Below are positions 24,022-33,124 of a stretch of DNA of 64,000 nt, piece by piece (the stretch's first letter is position 1; each line of letters begins with the position of its first letter). A model generated the notes under the pieces. It saw only the letters and a list, made by a program, of their open reading frames with translations. It was not told where the DNA came from and did no database searches. Made by a program: the position numbers and the translations under genes. The stretch comes from a virus. The DNA is taken from IMG/VR virus record IMGVR_UViG_3300037245_000806, positions 1-64,000 of that record. One strand, written 5' to 3'.

Positions 24022-24561
24022 TCATGAGAGCACGTGAACGTGTGCCGGACCGAACCCTGTCGCCGTTGCCGCGTTCGCCGTCAGATGATCCATGAGCGCC
24101 GTGGCGAATGCGTCCACAAACGGGTCTATCGCTGGCCCGTTCATGGACACCGCCCCTATGATCGCTGACTTCAACCCTGAACCGCTTCCGAACGTGAGCC
24201 CGTGTGCATGTGGCGCGATGCCGTCCTGCACGTCCATCACCGTCGAAGATATCAGATACGATGAAACTGAACCCGCTATGTCGGTTGCAAACTGTGTCGC
24301 CGCACCCGCGTACCCCAAACCCGCCACCGGAGCCGACATCAACGCCGCGACAAGCGTAGTTAGCACGTGAGTATGAGGATACGCTGGTGGCGGCGGGGGA
24401 CCACCGAGGCCCGGTGCCATCACGCCCGCAGCCCACATGGACGCAAAGCCCTGACAGAGGGCGTCGATGTACGCGTAATTCGCTTGGCCCGACAGCCATT
24501 TCCAATCCCCCGGAAAGAGTACAATGGTCTCATCACGCAGGCCTGACGCGCTCACACCCAT
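24022..24561 (-). CDS. Baseplate-region hypothetical protein (179 aa)
   Basis: Glycine/alanine-rich with recurring histidine pairs (PHTHVL, PHAHGL, PAHVHVLS), which could bind metal at a spike tip like PAAR proteins do. The standard PAAR motif is not visible. Located between the gp25-like and spike genes, so probably a spike or hub accessory. Confidence 0.5.
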   Translation of the reverse strand: MGVSASGLRDETIVLFPGDWKWLSGQANYAYIDALCQGFASMWAAGVMAPGLGGPPPPPAYPHTHVLTTLVAALMSAPVAGLGYAGAATQFATDIAGSVSSYLISSTVMDVQDGIAPHAHGLTFGSGSGLKSAIIGAVSMNGPAIDPFVDAFATALMDHLTANAATATGFGPAHVHVLS

Positions 24562-24563
24562 GG

Positions 24564-25268
24564 CTATACCTTCAAATTCTCAGCGCCGCTGAAGGGCGAC
24601 CCTGCAAAGAGGCAGACAGGTATGATCTCATCCGTTAGCACCTTGCCTGAACCCCCGCCAACAACACACTTCGGGTCAATGCTCACCTGACTCGCTGCTT
24701 CAATCTTGACCGCGCCGCCTGACTTCACCGTGGCGTCACCGACTGCCTCCACGGTCGCAGTCCCACCAGCCTTCACGAGCGCATTGCCTTCAGCTTCTAT
24801 CGTAGCCGGGCCACTCACGACCACTTTGAAGCTATTGTCCTCCTGTGAGATGACCAACTCGGCGTCACCAGACTTGATTCTTACGTGAAGCTCGCCTTCC
24901 TTCTCAGACACTTCAATCAGGTTGCCAGCCCGGTCCTTCTTGACCCAGCGCCTGCGGTCTTCAGTGTAATCCTCAGTCTGCTCACTCGGGAGGTCTGACT
25001 TGCCCTTTGGGGCAGCAATCCATCCGCCGACCAGCACCGGCAACTCGCGGTCGCCGCCCTCGAAGTCCACCCACACAAGGTCATCGATCTCGTAGTGCGG
25101 TACATCTCCCCAGCCTCGCCCGGCATGCGTTAGCATCTCAGCCCACGGAAGATGCGCCACAGGTATTGCCTCGTCATGCAGCCGAAGAATACGAACACGG
25201 TAACGTGCCCGCTCTTGGCTGTCGTCCACGGCAACGATAATGGCGCGTTCCAAGCCAACCATGGACAT
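24564..25268 (-). CDS. Baseplate central spike protein (gpV/gp5-like)
   Basis: 234 residues. Residues 1-90 fit the OB-fold of gp5/gpV (VRILRLHDE, LPWAEMLTHAGRGWGD, LVWVDFEGGDRELPVLVGG). Residues about 125-215 contain short alternating repeats ending in GNALVKAGG, DATVKSGG and GAVKIEA, which form the intertwined beta-helix of membrane-piercing spikes. The ATG overlaps the hub gene stop. Confidence 0.85.
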   Translation of the reverse strand: MSMVGLERAIIVAVDDSQERARYRVRILRLHDEAIPVAHLPWAEMLTHAGRGWGDVPHYEIDDLVWVDFEGGDRELPVLVGGWIAAPKGKSDLPSEQTEDYTEDRRRWVKKDRAGNLIEVSEKEGELHVRIKSGDAELVISQEDNSFKVVVSGPATIEAEGNALVKAGGTATVEAVGDATVKSGGAVKIEAASQVSIDPKCVVGGGSGKVLTDEIIPVCLFAGSPFSGAENLKV

Positions 25269-26611
25269 CAGGCACCCCCACGTTGTCGAGTAATTTCGCT
25301 TGACGACGGGATATTGCTTGTACGTATGGTCTTGTTGACAGTTGATCTGGTGGGGGCACGCTGACTCGCGGCTTTATCGGCCTGCGTCTCAGGCTCCTCA
25401 GTCGTCGCGTCTTTCTTGCCAGCGATGCTGCGCTCGCTCTCGTTACGTAGCGCCTTCGGTCCGCTCTGCCGGGTGCCCTCGCGGGTAAGCTCCATTGTGG
25501 TCTTCCAGCCGCCTGAGTCCACTGAATGCGTGATCTCGTACACCTTGAATGTGCCGGAAAGATAGTGAATCTTCCCATCGCTGTTGTAGTAGTTCACGGT
25601 CACATAGTCCATGGGGCTGACTGCGTGCGTGCCGACGACCTCAAGCGTTGCCTTGTACGATTCACGCCGCAGGCGTTGCAGCCGGTACGCTGCCTTCTGT
25701 ACCAACTCCTCCTGATCGCGAGCGTAAATGGGCACCCACGCTTTCATGTCGCCGAGCTGCTCAGAGGTGTATCCCGCATCGGGATACGTTATCTTCTTCG
25801 CGCCGTCCAAGCCGCCAGTGTCGGTACCCTCGGTCTTGATGCTGGTGCCTTCAGCCGAATCGATGCCGACGAACTTCGAGTTGCCTGCGCCGAGCAACCG
25901 CTGCACGAGCGACTCGTCTGAAGGGGCGAAACTGATTACGTTGCCCATCGAGTTGCGCGCGAAGTTATAGACAACGCCAACGTGGTTCAAGAAGCTGTCG
26001 CTATGGAAGTGCGCCTTGTTCTCAGCGTCTATGAAAAAGACAAAGCTCTGCTTGTCAACATTTGCTGTCTTCGGGAGTAGTATCTTCCGTATGAAGGAGA
26101 CATCACTTTCGCCGGTCTGCTGCATCTCGGGGAGCACGCCAACACTGTCTTCAACGACTTCAGCCGTGTCCCAATCACGTTTATCGGCAATGTCATTGAA
26201 TATCTCAGTCGCGGTCATTCCGGCTGGCCACGAACGATTCCGCTTGTCGAGCACCTGCTGTACGACCTTCTCAGCTGCAAGCTCAAGCTGAAGCTCAACA
26301 CCTTGCGCTGTGAACGTCGGGCTATACTTCACCAGCAGGAACGTGAACGAGCGGGAAGTGCTGCGATGATCGTCCCACTTCCACGAGAGCTTGATGAGCT
26401 TGGCCATACCCTGAACAATCAGGAGCTTCTCAAGGTACTCGCCAGCATGATCGAATAGCGAGAGTGTCGCCTGCGGTACGTCCTCATTGGAGAAGCGCAC
26501 CTCAAACGATTGAAGGTAGTCTTGTGTTGGCACTTCGATGACTTCGCCGGTTGCCGACTCGAAGAGGAGCCGAATTGCCATCGATGCCAGAGACCCGTAA
26601 GGGCTAGACAT
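25268..26611 (-). CDS. Tail hub protein (gpD/gp27-like)
   Basis: 447 residues starting MSSPYGSLAS after GAGGG, overlapping the gpX-like gene. The beta-rich N-terminal half has LLVKYSPTFTAQGVELQLELAAE. TATEIFNDIADKRDWDT and the GESDVSFIRKIL segment are typical of gpD-type hubs. It probably forms the trimeric hub that carries the spike. The C-terminal 60 residues are polar and low-complexity. Confidence 0.8.
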   Translation of the reverse strand: MSSPYGSLASMAIRLLFESATGEVIEVPTQDYLQSFEVRFSNEDVPQATLSLFDHAGEYLEKLLIVQGMAKLIKLSWKWDDHRSTSRSFTFLLVKYSPTFTAQGVELQLELAAEKVVQQVLDKRNRSWPAGMTATEIFNDIADKRDWDTAEVVEDSVGVLPEMQQTGESDVSFIRKILLPKTANVDKQSFVFFIDAENKAHFHSDSFLNHVGVVYNFARNSMGNVISFAPSDESLVQRLLGAGNSKFVGIDSAEGTSIKTEGTDTGGLDGAKKITYPDAGYTSEQLGDMKAWVPIYARDQEELVQKAAYRLQRLRRESYKATLEVVGTHAVSPMDYVTVNYYNSDGKIHYLSGTFKVYEITHSVDSGGWKTTMELTREGTRQSGPKALRNESERSIAGKKDATTEEPETQADKAASQRAPTRSTVNKTIRTSNIPSSSEITRQRGGA

Positions 26612-26942
26612 TCGGAACCCTCGCAATATACTCTAGCACAGCCTCGCGAGGCGGTATGAGGATCACTTGACCGCCGCGCATCTCCATCTCAGAGTCAAGG
26701 ATGCCATTGACAAGCGCAATCACCCACCAGAGTTCTTCGTACCCCGGCCCGAAATACTTCACGGCGAGCGCGTCGAGTGCTCCGATCTCGAAGTCACTGA
26801 CGCGATGCTCCCGGTAACCAATGCGGTCCTCAGTGAACTCTATCGGGGCCTCGAAGAGCGCGAATTCCGGGGTACCGAGCACAGACTCGTAGACTGCGGT
26901 GTCCTTGTACCTGCTCAGTTCCGACATGGAGAACGTGGCCAT
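26604..26942 (-). CDS. Tail protein X / gp53-like baseplate protein
   Basis: 112 residues with the compact pattern DALAVKYFGPGYEELWWVIALVNG and GGQVILIPP, typical of LysM-like gpX and gp53 proteins. It sits beside the hub gene, with overlapping start and stop at both ends. Confidence 0.7.
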   Translation of the reverse strand: MATFSMSELSRYKDTAVYESVLGTPEFALFEAPIEFTEDRIGYREHRVSDFEIGALDALAVKYFGPGYEELWWVIALVNGILDSEMEMRGGQVILIPPREAVLEYIARVPNV

Positions 26943-27619
26943 TACCTTCTCATTCCATACGAGTAGTTGTCAATCCGCTCCCGAACAGCCTCGAACGTAC
27001 ACGCCACGTCTGCTGCGTGGGCCAGAAGCGTCTCAGGATCAAAGGGCGGTTGCCATGTTATCTGCACGTCCGTCGCGAGGACGCGGCCCTCAAAGAGACG
27101 CCCCAACGTGAGCATGCATGGGGGAGGAGCGTGCGAAATACCATCAGACCCGGCCCAAGGTTGCTTCAAGGCGTCCAGCCAAAGCGCCGGATGAAAGACC
27201 TCATTCTCCAATACAGCGATTAGCGCCTCACGTTCCGGGTCGTTCACGGGCCTGTCACGTGCGGCGAGCCGGTCAAAACGCTCCCAACGTTTCTCGCGTT
27301 CCGCAGTAAGGCTTAGGCCCTGCGCATGGAACTTGAACACGAGGGAGAACGTGCGATTCCCTGTTCCGGTGTAACTCTTGTACGCCTCAGCACGACCGAT
27401 CACATCGAAGTCAGCGTAGTTCACTGCGCCGCCCTCTTCAAGACCACCTTCGAGGTCCAGCGACAGGAAGGACAGTTTTGTGGGGGCGACGTATGGCTTA
27501 CTCGATATGCTCCCTGAAAAGGCACCAAAGCCCAAGTCCTTGTTAAGCTCGTACCACGTCGGGTCGATACGCAAGGAAATGAGCTTGTCCATCTCGGGAA
27601 TGCTTCTGCGCTCACCCAT
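26942..27619 (-). CDS. Baseplate/tail tube initiator-like protein (225 aa)
   Basis: Encoded directly after the tape measure gene, with a TAATG overlap. Beta-rich, with the segment LTLGRLFEGRVLATDVQITWQPPF near the end, which is common in myovirus hub proteins that connect the tube to the baseplate. The assignment rests mainly on gene order. Confidence 0.55.
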   Translation of the reverse strand: MGERRSIPEMDKLISLRIDPTWYELNKDLGFGAFSGSISSKPYVAPTKLSFLSLDLEGGLEEGGAVNYADFDVIGRAEAYKSYTGTGNRTFSLVFKFHAQGLSLTAEREKRWERFDRLAARDRPVNDPEREALIAVLENEVFHPALWLDALKQPWAGSDGISHAPPPCMLTLGRLFEGRVLATDVQITWQPPFDPETLLAHAADVACTFEAVRERIDNYSYGMRR

Positions 27620-30600
27620 TAGAGGCCCCCGTTTGCAATCGTGGCGACATCAGGGTCTATGCCCTTCGTGCGTGGCCCGGAACGCGTGCCTGCGCCAGCC
27701 ACTCGCACCGGCCTGCCACCCTTAATGGCGGCGACGATCTCAGCAAGTAGCTCATTCGAGCGTATCAACGCATCGTGTACCGGCTTGTCTGAAGTGCTCG
27801 GGTCAAGTTCCATACGCGTCGTCTGTGAAATCTCACCGTGAGCAAGGACCGGTGAACTGAGTTCCTGCCTGAGATTCTTCGCGGTTGACACAGCGGCACG
27901 AATCGCCGCAGCCGTCTTACCGCGCTGCGTGATTATCGACTTGGCGTCCTCGCGAACGTTTCGCAGCATGCCAGCAAGAGCCTTGATGCCAGCCACAGGC
28001 TTGACAAGTCCTGACACCGCCTGCGTAGCTACATCGGAAGTCGTCTTCAGCGTCTCGGCAGTCATGCCGCCGATATTCTGCTTGAGCAACGCCATCTCAC
28101 CCACGATTGAGACGATACCTTTGCGGAAGGGCTCCATGCCTGCCACAATCGTCGTGAGCGCGCCGCTGAATATCCAGCCGTCCTGAAGCGCGCCAATGTT
28201 CTCACCTGTTTCGGCCACAGCAAGCGCGAGCGGGTTAAGCCCACGCACAACCTCTGCGGACACCTTGATCGCATGGATCGCTGCGTCGGCCCCGCCGAGG
28301 CCCTTGTCGAGGAAGAAGAACTCTGCCACGAGGCTGCGAATAACACCCGTTATGCCTGAGGCCTTGCCTGCCAGCGCCGCCATCGGTGAATCGACGCCGA
28401 AGAAGTCCATGATCGACTCCGTGGCCCGGCCAAGGTAAGTCGGCGAGATACTGCGGAGGCTCTGCGTTATCTTGTTGTAGTTGACCGTGAACTCAGCCAC
28501 CGCCTTGACGGTCCCACTCACATTGTCCAGCGCCTTAATCTCCGAGTTGCTGAAGTTGAACTTGGACACGAGCTTGTTCACAGTCCGCTTGATGGACGTC
28601 GTTTGGTCTGAAAGGCTTTCCAGCGGTGACTTCGCACCGAAGCCCCAGAGGATGAGGTCAACTGCTTTGCCAACCATAGCGCCAGCCGCGAGACCCGTGA
28701 TCGTGGCGGCAACCACAGCCAAGCCCGTAATGAACCTTACCGAACCTGTCATCGCCTTGAGCGCCGCGTCGAGCTTCGCCTGATCCACGTTGAACGTGTC
28801 GAGAAGCGTACTGATTATGTTGCCCACGCTACCTGACACACCCGTGGGATTGAGCACCTTCATGGCCCCGGCGAAGAGCATGAAGCCCGGCACTGACAGT
28901 GCGAGCCCTGCGCTGAGGCCGACCACACCCACCCCGATGCCAAGGAACGCTGGACCGATGAGAAGCAGCGATGCTGCCGTAGCGGCAATCTGCCCGGCGC
29001 TCATCGACTTGAACGCGTCAAACATGGGTGTGACTGCTTTACCTATGGCTTCGCCTATCGCCACGATTGCAGGGGCGGCAATACGCGCCATCGCGGCAAC
29101 CGAGAACCCGACACCCACGAGCGCGAGAAGCCCGAGGCCACCCGGACCCATCATGGCTGCGCCGAACGTGGTGAGCGCGGGCGCGAGAGCCGTCAGACCA
29201 GCGGCAAAGCCCGTCAGGAAGCCGCCACCACCCACAGCGCCACCAGCAGCGCCTGCCCCGGTTGCGAGCGTGGTAACGCCAGCGCTCGCCTTCTTGAAGA
29301 CGCCCATCGACGACATCAGATTCTTGCCCACCTTGAGGACGCTGCTGCCAATACCGAATATGAGCCGCTTGCCCGCAATGAGTGACTCAACACCCATCTT
29401 GGCGAGGTATCCCGTAGATACGATCACCTGCGGGTTGAAGTCGTCGAAGAATTCCCCGAGGCGTATCCCGAACTTCTCGGAGAACCAGAGCCCCACGGAA
29501 TCCTTGAATCCGGTCCACGAACCGCGCGTGGCTTGTGACCGCTCAGACAACTCAGCCATACCCTCAGCGACAGGGGCTATCGAGGCACGGAGCTTCTTAG
29601 CCGTGGCGACAATCTGGTCACCGTTCCTCGCGAGGTTCACGAACTGCTCTGCGGTACCCTCAAAATTCAGTGCTTCGAGCACAGGCTTCATGTTCTGCGT
29701 TGTGTCGCCCGCGAACTTGGCCATCCGCTGCGTCATGGCCTCTATGACCTCGACGCCTTGCCCGGAGGCCAGACTGTTACGTAGCTGGTCAACTGTGAGG
29801 CCGGTCAGCTTCGTGAACTGCGGACCGTACTCAGCCGGGTCAGTGAGCGCCTGCGACATTATCTGCGCCATCTCACCGCCGAGTTCACCCCAGTTTTGCG
29901 CGAGCGAGCCTGAGATAAGGGCGAACTGCTCGATCACGCCCTTCTTCATCGCGGGGTCTTTTAGCTCGGACAGGAATGCACCCAAGCCGCCCTCATTGAT
30001 CTGCGACATCATCTTCTCGCGGAACTGCTCGAAGTCGAGTGGCGTCTGCTGCGCGAACCTCCCGAAGGTCGTGAAGGTAGCAGCAATCTCATCGCGCGAA
30101 AGGCCGAAGGCATCGTTGAGCCGGTACATGCTTTCGGCCACACCACCAGCGTCGGTACCAAAGGCCTTGGCGGTCATGGCAGCGAGTGGTGCCATTTCCT
30201 TGAGCACGTCAACGTTTGTCTCACCGGCTTCGGTCATGGCGAGGTACGCACGGCCAACCTCGTCGGCGTTGACCGCGTTACCGTACAGCGCACGAGTATT
30301 TGCGATGAGCGCTTCCGTGGTGCTGTACAGCGTTTCGCGTGTCATGCCAAGCTTCGTGTTGGCTTCAAACATGCTCTCCGACAGGCTCTGCGTAGCATCG
30401 GTGCTTATGCCCACTTGGTCAGCGACTTCCCCGGCGGCGGAACGCACCCCACCAAAAGCCTGTTGCATGGACCCGAGTGCCCGGTGTATCGCCGCGAAGC
30501 GTGTCGGGCCAAGGATTTTCTTGAAGAGGTTACTGAACGTGTCTTCAGCCTCTTCGCCTTCCTCCTGAAACGCCTTGACCTGACCGGTCGCCTTCTTGAG

Positions 30601-31422
30601 CGCCGGGAGGAGCATCTTCTGCATCGACTGCGGCATCTTGGTGAAGTGCTCGCGGGCACCCACGAGGTGAACGTTGAGTGCGTCCATGGCCACGTTGTAC
30701 TTCGACTGCGCCTTGGGGTCGAGCCCAAGCTCCGCGAGGTCTTTGAGCTTCTCGGACGCCGTGGCGATGTTCTCAATGTTGGCCATGGCCTCCGCGAGAC
30801 CCTTACTGACGAACTTCCCCTTCGCCATCGTCTGCAATTCTTTGACGACATCAACAGGCAAGACAGCTTCGCCGGGCGTCAGTAGTGCGAGCACGTCGTC
30901 AATCCCACCGGCACCGGGGACGATACCACCCTTCGCGAACTTGGGGAGCCCCTGAAAGACGCCACGCATGTCGGGTGGCTGCGTCATGTCTTTGTACGCG
31001 GACCTGAGCGCGATGCTCGTGTCGAAAAACTTGTTCCGCTTGAGCGGAATCGTTGCACTGAGCCGAAGGGTTGTCTTGCGGAGAGCTTTCGTGACGGCCA
31101 TCGTAACAGCCCTGCCGATGGACTTCGCGCCCTTCGGCGACAACTCAAGAATGAGCGGTTGCGTGATGGGCTTGACGACTTTCCTGATCTTCGCGAGCGC
31201 CTTGCGATAGCTCGCAGCGGCGGTATTAGGCAGGGCCTCGAAGCTCTTCACCAATCTGGTGAGAGCCCCGAAGCCCTTGTTTGCGGAAGTGTATGCCTGT
31301 GCGTTCCACTTCGTGAGCGACTTGGTGAAACGCTCGTAGTCATTCGACGCACGCTGAAGCTCTGGCGACAGCGTGTTATCCAGCTGTAGGTAGAAGCCGA
31401 TGGCGTCCGCAGCGAAGCTCAT
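27619..31422 (-). CDS. Tail tape measure protein
   Basis: 1,267 residues. Helical over most of its length, with glycine/alanine-rich hydrophobic stretches near residues 720-850 (TAGAA-type helices, LLALVGVGFSVAAMA) that would cross the host membrane on injection. Located between the tail chaperone and baseplate genes, as expected. At roughly 0.15 nm per residue it would set a tail of about 190 nm (rule of thumb, not measured). No peptidoglycan-hydrolase domain was recognised. Operator site 9 lies 12 bases before the start. Confidence 0.85.
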   Translation of the reverse strand: MSFAADAIGFYLQLDNTLSPELQRASNDYERFTKSLTKWNAQAYTSANKGFGALTRLVKSFEALPNTAAASYRKALAKIRKVVKPITQPLILELSPKGAKSIGRAVTMAVTKALRKTTLRLSATIPLKRNKFFDTSIALRSAYKDMTQPPDMRGVFQGLPKFAKGGIVPGAGGIDDVLALLTPGEAVLPVDVVKELQTMAKGKFVSKGLAEAMANIENIATASEKLKDLAELGLDPKAQSKYNVAMDALNVHLVGAREHFTKMPQSMQKMLLPALKKATGQVKAFQEEGEEAEDTFSNLFKKILGPTRFAAIHRALGSMQQAFGGVRSAAGEVADQVGISTDATQSLSESMFEANTKLGMTRETLYSTTEALIANTRALYGNAVNADEVGRAYLAMTEAGETNVDVLKEMAPLAAMTAKAFGTDAGGVAESMYRLNDAFGLSRDEIAATFTTFGRFAQQTPLDFEQFREKMMSQINEGGLGAFLSELKDPAMKKGVIEQFALISGSLAQNWGELGGEMAQIMSQALTDPAEYGPQFTKLTGLTVDQLRNSLASGQGVEVIEAMTQRMAKFAGDTTQNMKPVLEALNFEGTAEQFVNLARNGDQIVATAKKLRASIAPVAEGMAELSERSQATRGSWTGFKDSVGLWFSEKFGIRLGEFFDDFNPQVIVSTGYLAKMGVESLIAGKRLIFGIGSSVLKVGKNLMSSMGVFKKASAGVTTLATGAGAAGGAVGGGGFLTGFAAGLTALAPALTTFGAAMMGPGGLGLLALVGVGFSVAAMARIAAPAIVAIGEAIGKAVTPMFDAFKSMSAGQIAATAASLLLIGPAFLGIGVGVVGLSAGLALSVPGFMLFAGAMKVLNPTGVSGSVGNIISTLLDTFNVDQAKLDAALKAMTGSVRFITGLAVVAATITGLAAGAMVGKAVDLILWGFGAKSPLESLSDQTTSIKRTVNKLVSKFNFSNSEIKALDNVSGTVKAVAEFTVNYNKITQSLRSISPTYLGRATESIMDFFGVDSPMAALAGKASGITGVIRSLVAEFFFLDKGLGGADAAIHAIKVSAEVVRGLNPLALAVAETGENIGALQDGWIFSGALTTIVAGMEPFRKGIVSIVGEMALLKQNIGGMTAETLKTTSDVATQAVSGLVKPVAGIKALAGMLRNVREDAKSIITQRGKTAAAIRAAVSTAKNLRQELSSPVLAHGEISQTTRMELDPSTSDKPVHDALIRSNELLAEIVAAIKGGRPVRVAGAGTRSGPRTKGIDPDVATIANGGL

Positions 31423-31433
31423 CGCTCATCCCC

Positions 31434-31448
31434 GTAACACAGTGTCAA
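31434..31448. promoter_or_regulatory. Dispersed operator-like palindrome, site 9
   Basis: GTAACACAGTGTCAA. It contains the TGA stop of the frameshifted chaperone frame (31445-31447) and lies 12 bases before the tape measure start. Confidence 0.7.
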
Positions 31449-31657
31449 CGCTTCCGCATACTCTGCCTGACCCGCTGATTGTGCTGTTGCTGTGCCTGAT
31501 GCTTCTCCTTCAGTTCGTCATTCAGGCGATTCACATGCCAATTCAGCGTGTCGAGCGTCATTTCACCGATGAAGTCACCGGTGTAGCCATTCCCACAGTT
31601 TAGCAGGAAGTACGTATAGACCCGAAGCGTCTCGGCATCACAGACTGCTTGGCCGAA
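31445..31657 (-). CDS. Downstream (T) frame of the tail chaperone, reached by frameshift
   Basis: An open frame of about 70 codons overlapping the end of the 274-aa chaperone gene. It has no credible start: no good ribosome binding site precedes any ATG or GTG in it. At TTC TTT CGG (31661-31653) the tRNA reading TTT could slip one base forward onto TTC before the slow codon CGG. That would join residue 269 of the chaperone to 69 residues ending in a Q/H/R-rich tail. A -2 slip would reach the same frame. Such fused chaperones are usual just upstream of tape measure genes. Confidence 0.6.
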   Translation of the reverse strand, partial: FGQAVCDAETLRVYTYFLLNCGNGYTGDFIGEMTLDTLNWHVNRLNDELKEKHQAQQQHNQRVRQSMRKR

Positions 31658-32462
31658 AGAACTCGGCGGTGAACGGCATCGCCATCTTGTTGACCGCGCC
31701 ACAACCCCGACACTCAGGGTAGACGGTCAAGTCGATGCCGGGCTCAACGCCCTCCACTTCGATTCTGATCTTCGCGGTATCCGTCGCCGACAACTTGCGG
31801 ACAAACTGCTCGCGCTTATTGAGCTTCACTTCCTCTTCGTCTATCGACACGATCTGAAGCGCGATGCGCAGCAGGTACGACGGGTCAGCTGCGTCCACGG
31901 ACTGAAGCAGCAGACGCTTCGTCCGCTTGACGATGCGCTCCTCGTCGCTGCCCCGCAGGAACCTGAGCTTCAGTTCACTCCCAGAGTCGGGCAGTGTGAT
32001 CGCAATGGGCTCTTCGAGAGTCCAATCCTCAACGTCTTCCCCGGCCTTATCCGCCTTCTCCGCACGCGCGTCGGCGATGGTATCCGGGGTGTTTTCTTCG
32101 AGGTCTTCGAGAATGTTGACCGGCGTGCGCTGCATCTGGCCGCAGTACGCACACTTGTAATCGAAGTTGTAGTTGGGGCCAAACGTGATCGTCCTGAGCG
32201 CCAGCATGGTCGCCATGCGGTCCGTCAGCAGCAGGTCTTCATGCTTGAAGCCGCCGGGAAGCTGGACGCAACTCTTCAGGGTGAGGTTCATCCTGTCGAG
32301 GCCTTGAGCACCCTGCCCAAGCAAAAGTGCCTCCTCGGTGGCCTTGAGCTTCCTGATGCCTATGACACCATCAGGAATGCTGTCCCCGTAGAGGACGCCG
32401 CGAGAAGGCAAATTTGCCGTCGTGTAACCCAATTGCTTCGTATCAGACTGTGCTTCGCCCAT
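31638..32462 (-). CDS. Tail assembly chaperone (T4 gp26/gp51-like)
   Basis: 274 residues. The N-terminal part (LPSRGVLYGDSIPDGVIGIRKLKATEEALLLG) and two cysteine pairs (C104/C107 and C251/C254) fit the T4-type base plate hub/chaperone family, now viewed as tail assembly chaperones. It lies between tube and tape measure. The last codons contain a likely frameshift site. Confidence 0.7.
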   Translation of the reverse strand: MGEAQSDTKQLGYTTANLPSRGVLYGDSIPDGVIGIRKLKATEEALLLGQGAQGLDRMNLTLKSCVQLPGGFKHEDLLLTDRMATMLALRTITFGPNYNFDYKCAYCGQMQRTPVNILEDLEENTPDTIADARAEKADKAGEDVEDWTLEEPIAITLPDSGSELKLRFLRGSDEERIVKRTKRLLLQSVDAADPSYLLRIALQIVSIDEEEVKLNKREQFVRKLSATDTAKIRIEVEGVEPGIDLTVYPECRGCGAVNKMAMPFTAEFFRPSSL

Positions 32463-32544
32463 CTTAATACCCCTTCGCTGAAAGAGGGCCTATACCAACT
32501 CCGACACAATGCCGGAACACACACACATGCATCGTCTCACCTGA

Positions 32545-33066
32545 TTAGGCGAGGACGTTTCCGCCTGCGACCGGGATCGCCTTGTCGATGGTGAGCGTCA
32601 ACGTGATGTTGATCGTGTCCTCACCCGCGAGGTCAACGTCGCCCGGATCGAAGCCCGAAGGCCAGCAACCGATGAGGTCGTACTGGCGGATGAACTCGCC
32701 GTTGGGCGCGTAGAGTTCCGCCCAACCGTTCTTCGCGTACTCCCACTTGAGGCCAATCTTGCCGGTCTCAGGATCATACACGAGCTTGCGCCACGCGTGC
32801 AGGATCGAGGACGTGTTCACAGGGACGTAGTCCTTGTAAAGCACGGACAGGTCGTCGAACGTCGGCAGGCCCGCGAACTTGCGCTTCTCGTTCACGTGCC
32901 CAATCTCGACGATACCGTTCGTCACCTTCGGGAGAGGGAATGACGCCAGCGAGAGCGACAACTCCTCGTCACCCGGAAGATCGGCGAAGTGCAACACAGC
33001 GTTGTTTACGCGCTGCGGCTCCCAGCCCTGCGAACCGACATGGTCTGCTACAAGGGAAATCGGCAT
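32545..33066 (-). CDS. Tail tube protein (gp19-like)
   Basis: 173 residues, close to T4 gp19. The segment VLYKDYVPVNTSSILHAWRKLVYDP, followed by YDLIGCWPSGFDPGDVD, matches tube proteins of the gp19 type. Encoded directly after the sheath gene with a small hairpin between them. Ribosome binding site GGGAGG. Confidence 0.8.
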   Translation of the reverse strand: MPISLVADHVGSQGWEPQRVNNAVLHFADLPGDEELSLSLASFPLPKVTNGIVEIGHVNEKRKFAGLPTFDDLSVLYKDYVPVNTSSILHAWRKLVYDPETGKIGLKWEYAKNGWAELYAPNGEFIRQYDLIGCWPSGFDPGDVDLAGEDTINITLTLTIDKAIPVAGGNVLA

Positions 33067-33094
33067 GTGAGCCTCCCAACCTTCACCGCATCCA

Positions 33095-33110
33095 GAAGCC
33101 TAAAGGCTTC
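33095..33110 (-). terminator. Small hairpin between sheath and tube genes
   Basis: GAAGCC, loop TTTA (minus strand), GGCTTC: a 6-bp stem without a T run. More likely an mRNA processing or stability element than a full terminator. Confidence 0.35.
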
Positions 33111-33124
33111 GCCTCATCGCGTCG

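Noticed and set aside
32501-32515. CCGACACAATGCCGG between the tube and chaperone genes
   Set aside because: It keeps only the core of the palindrome; the arms do not match. Too weak to call.
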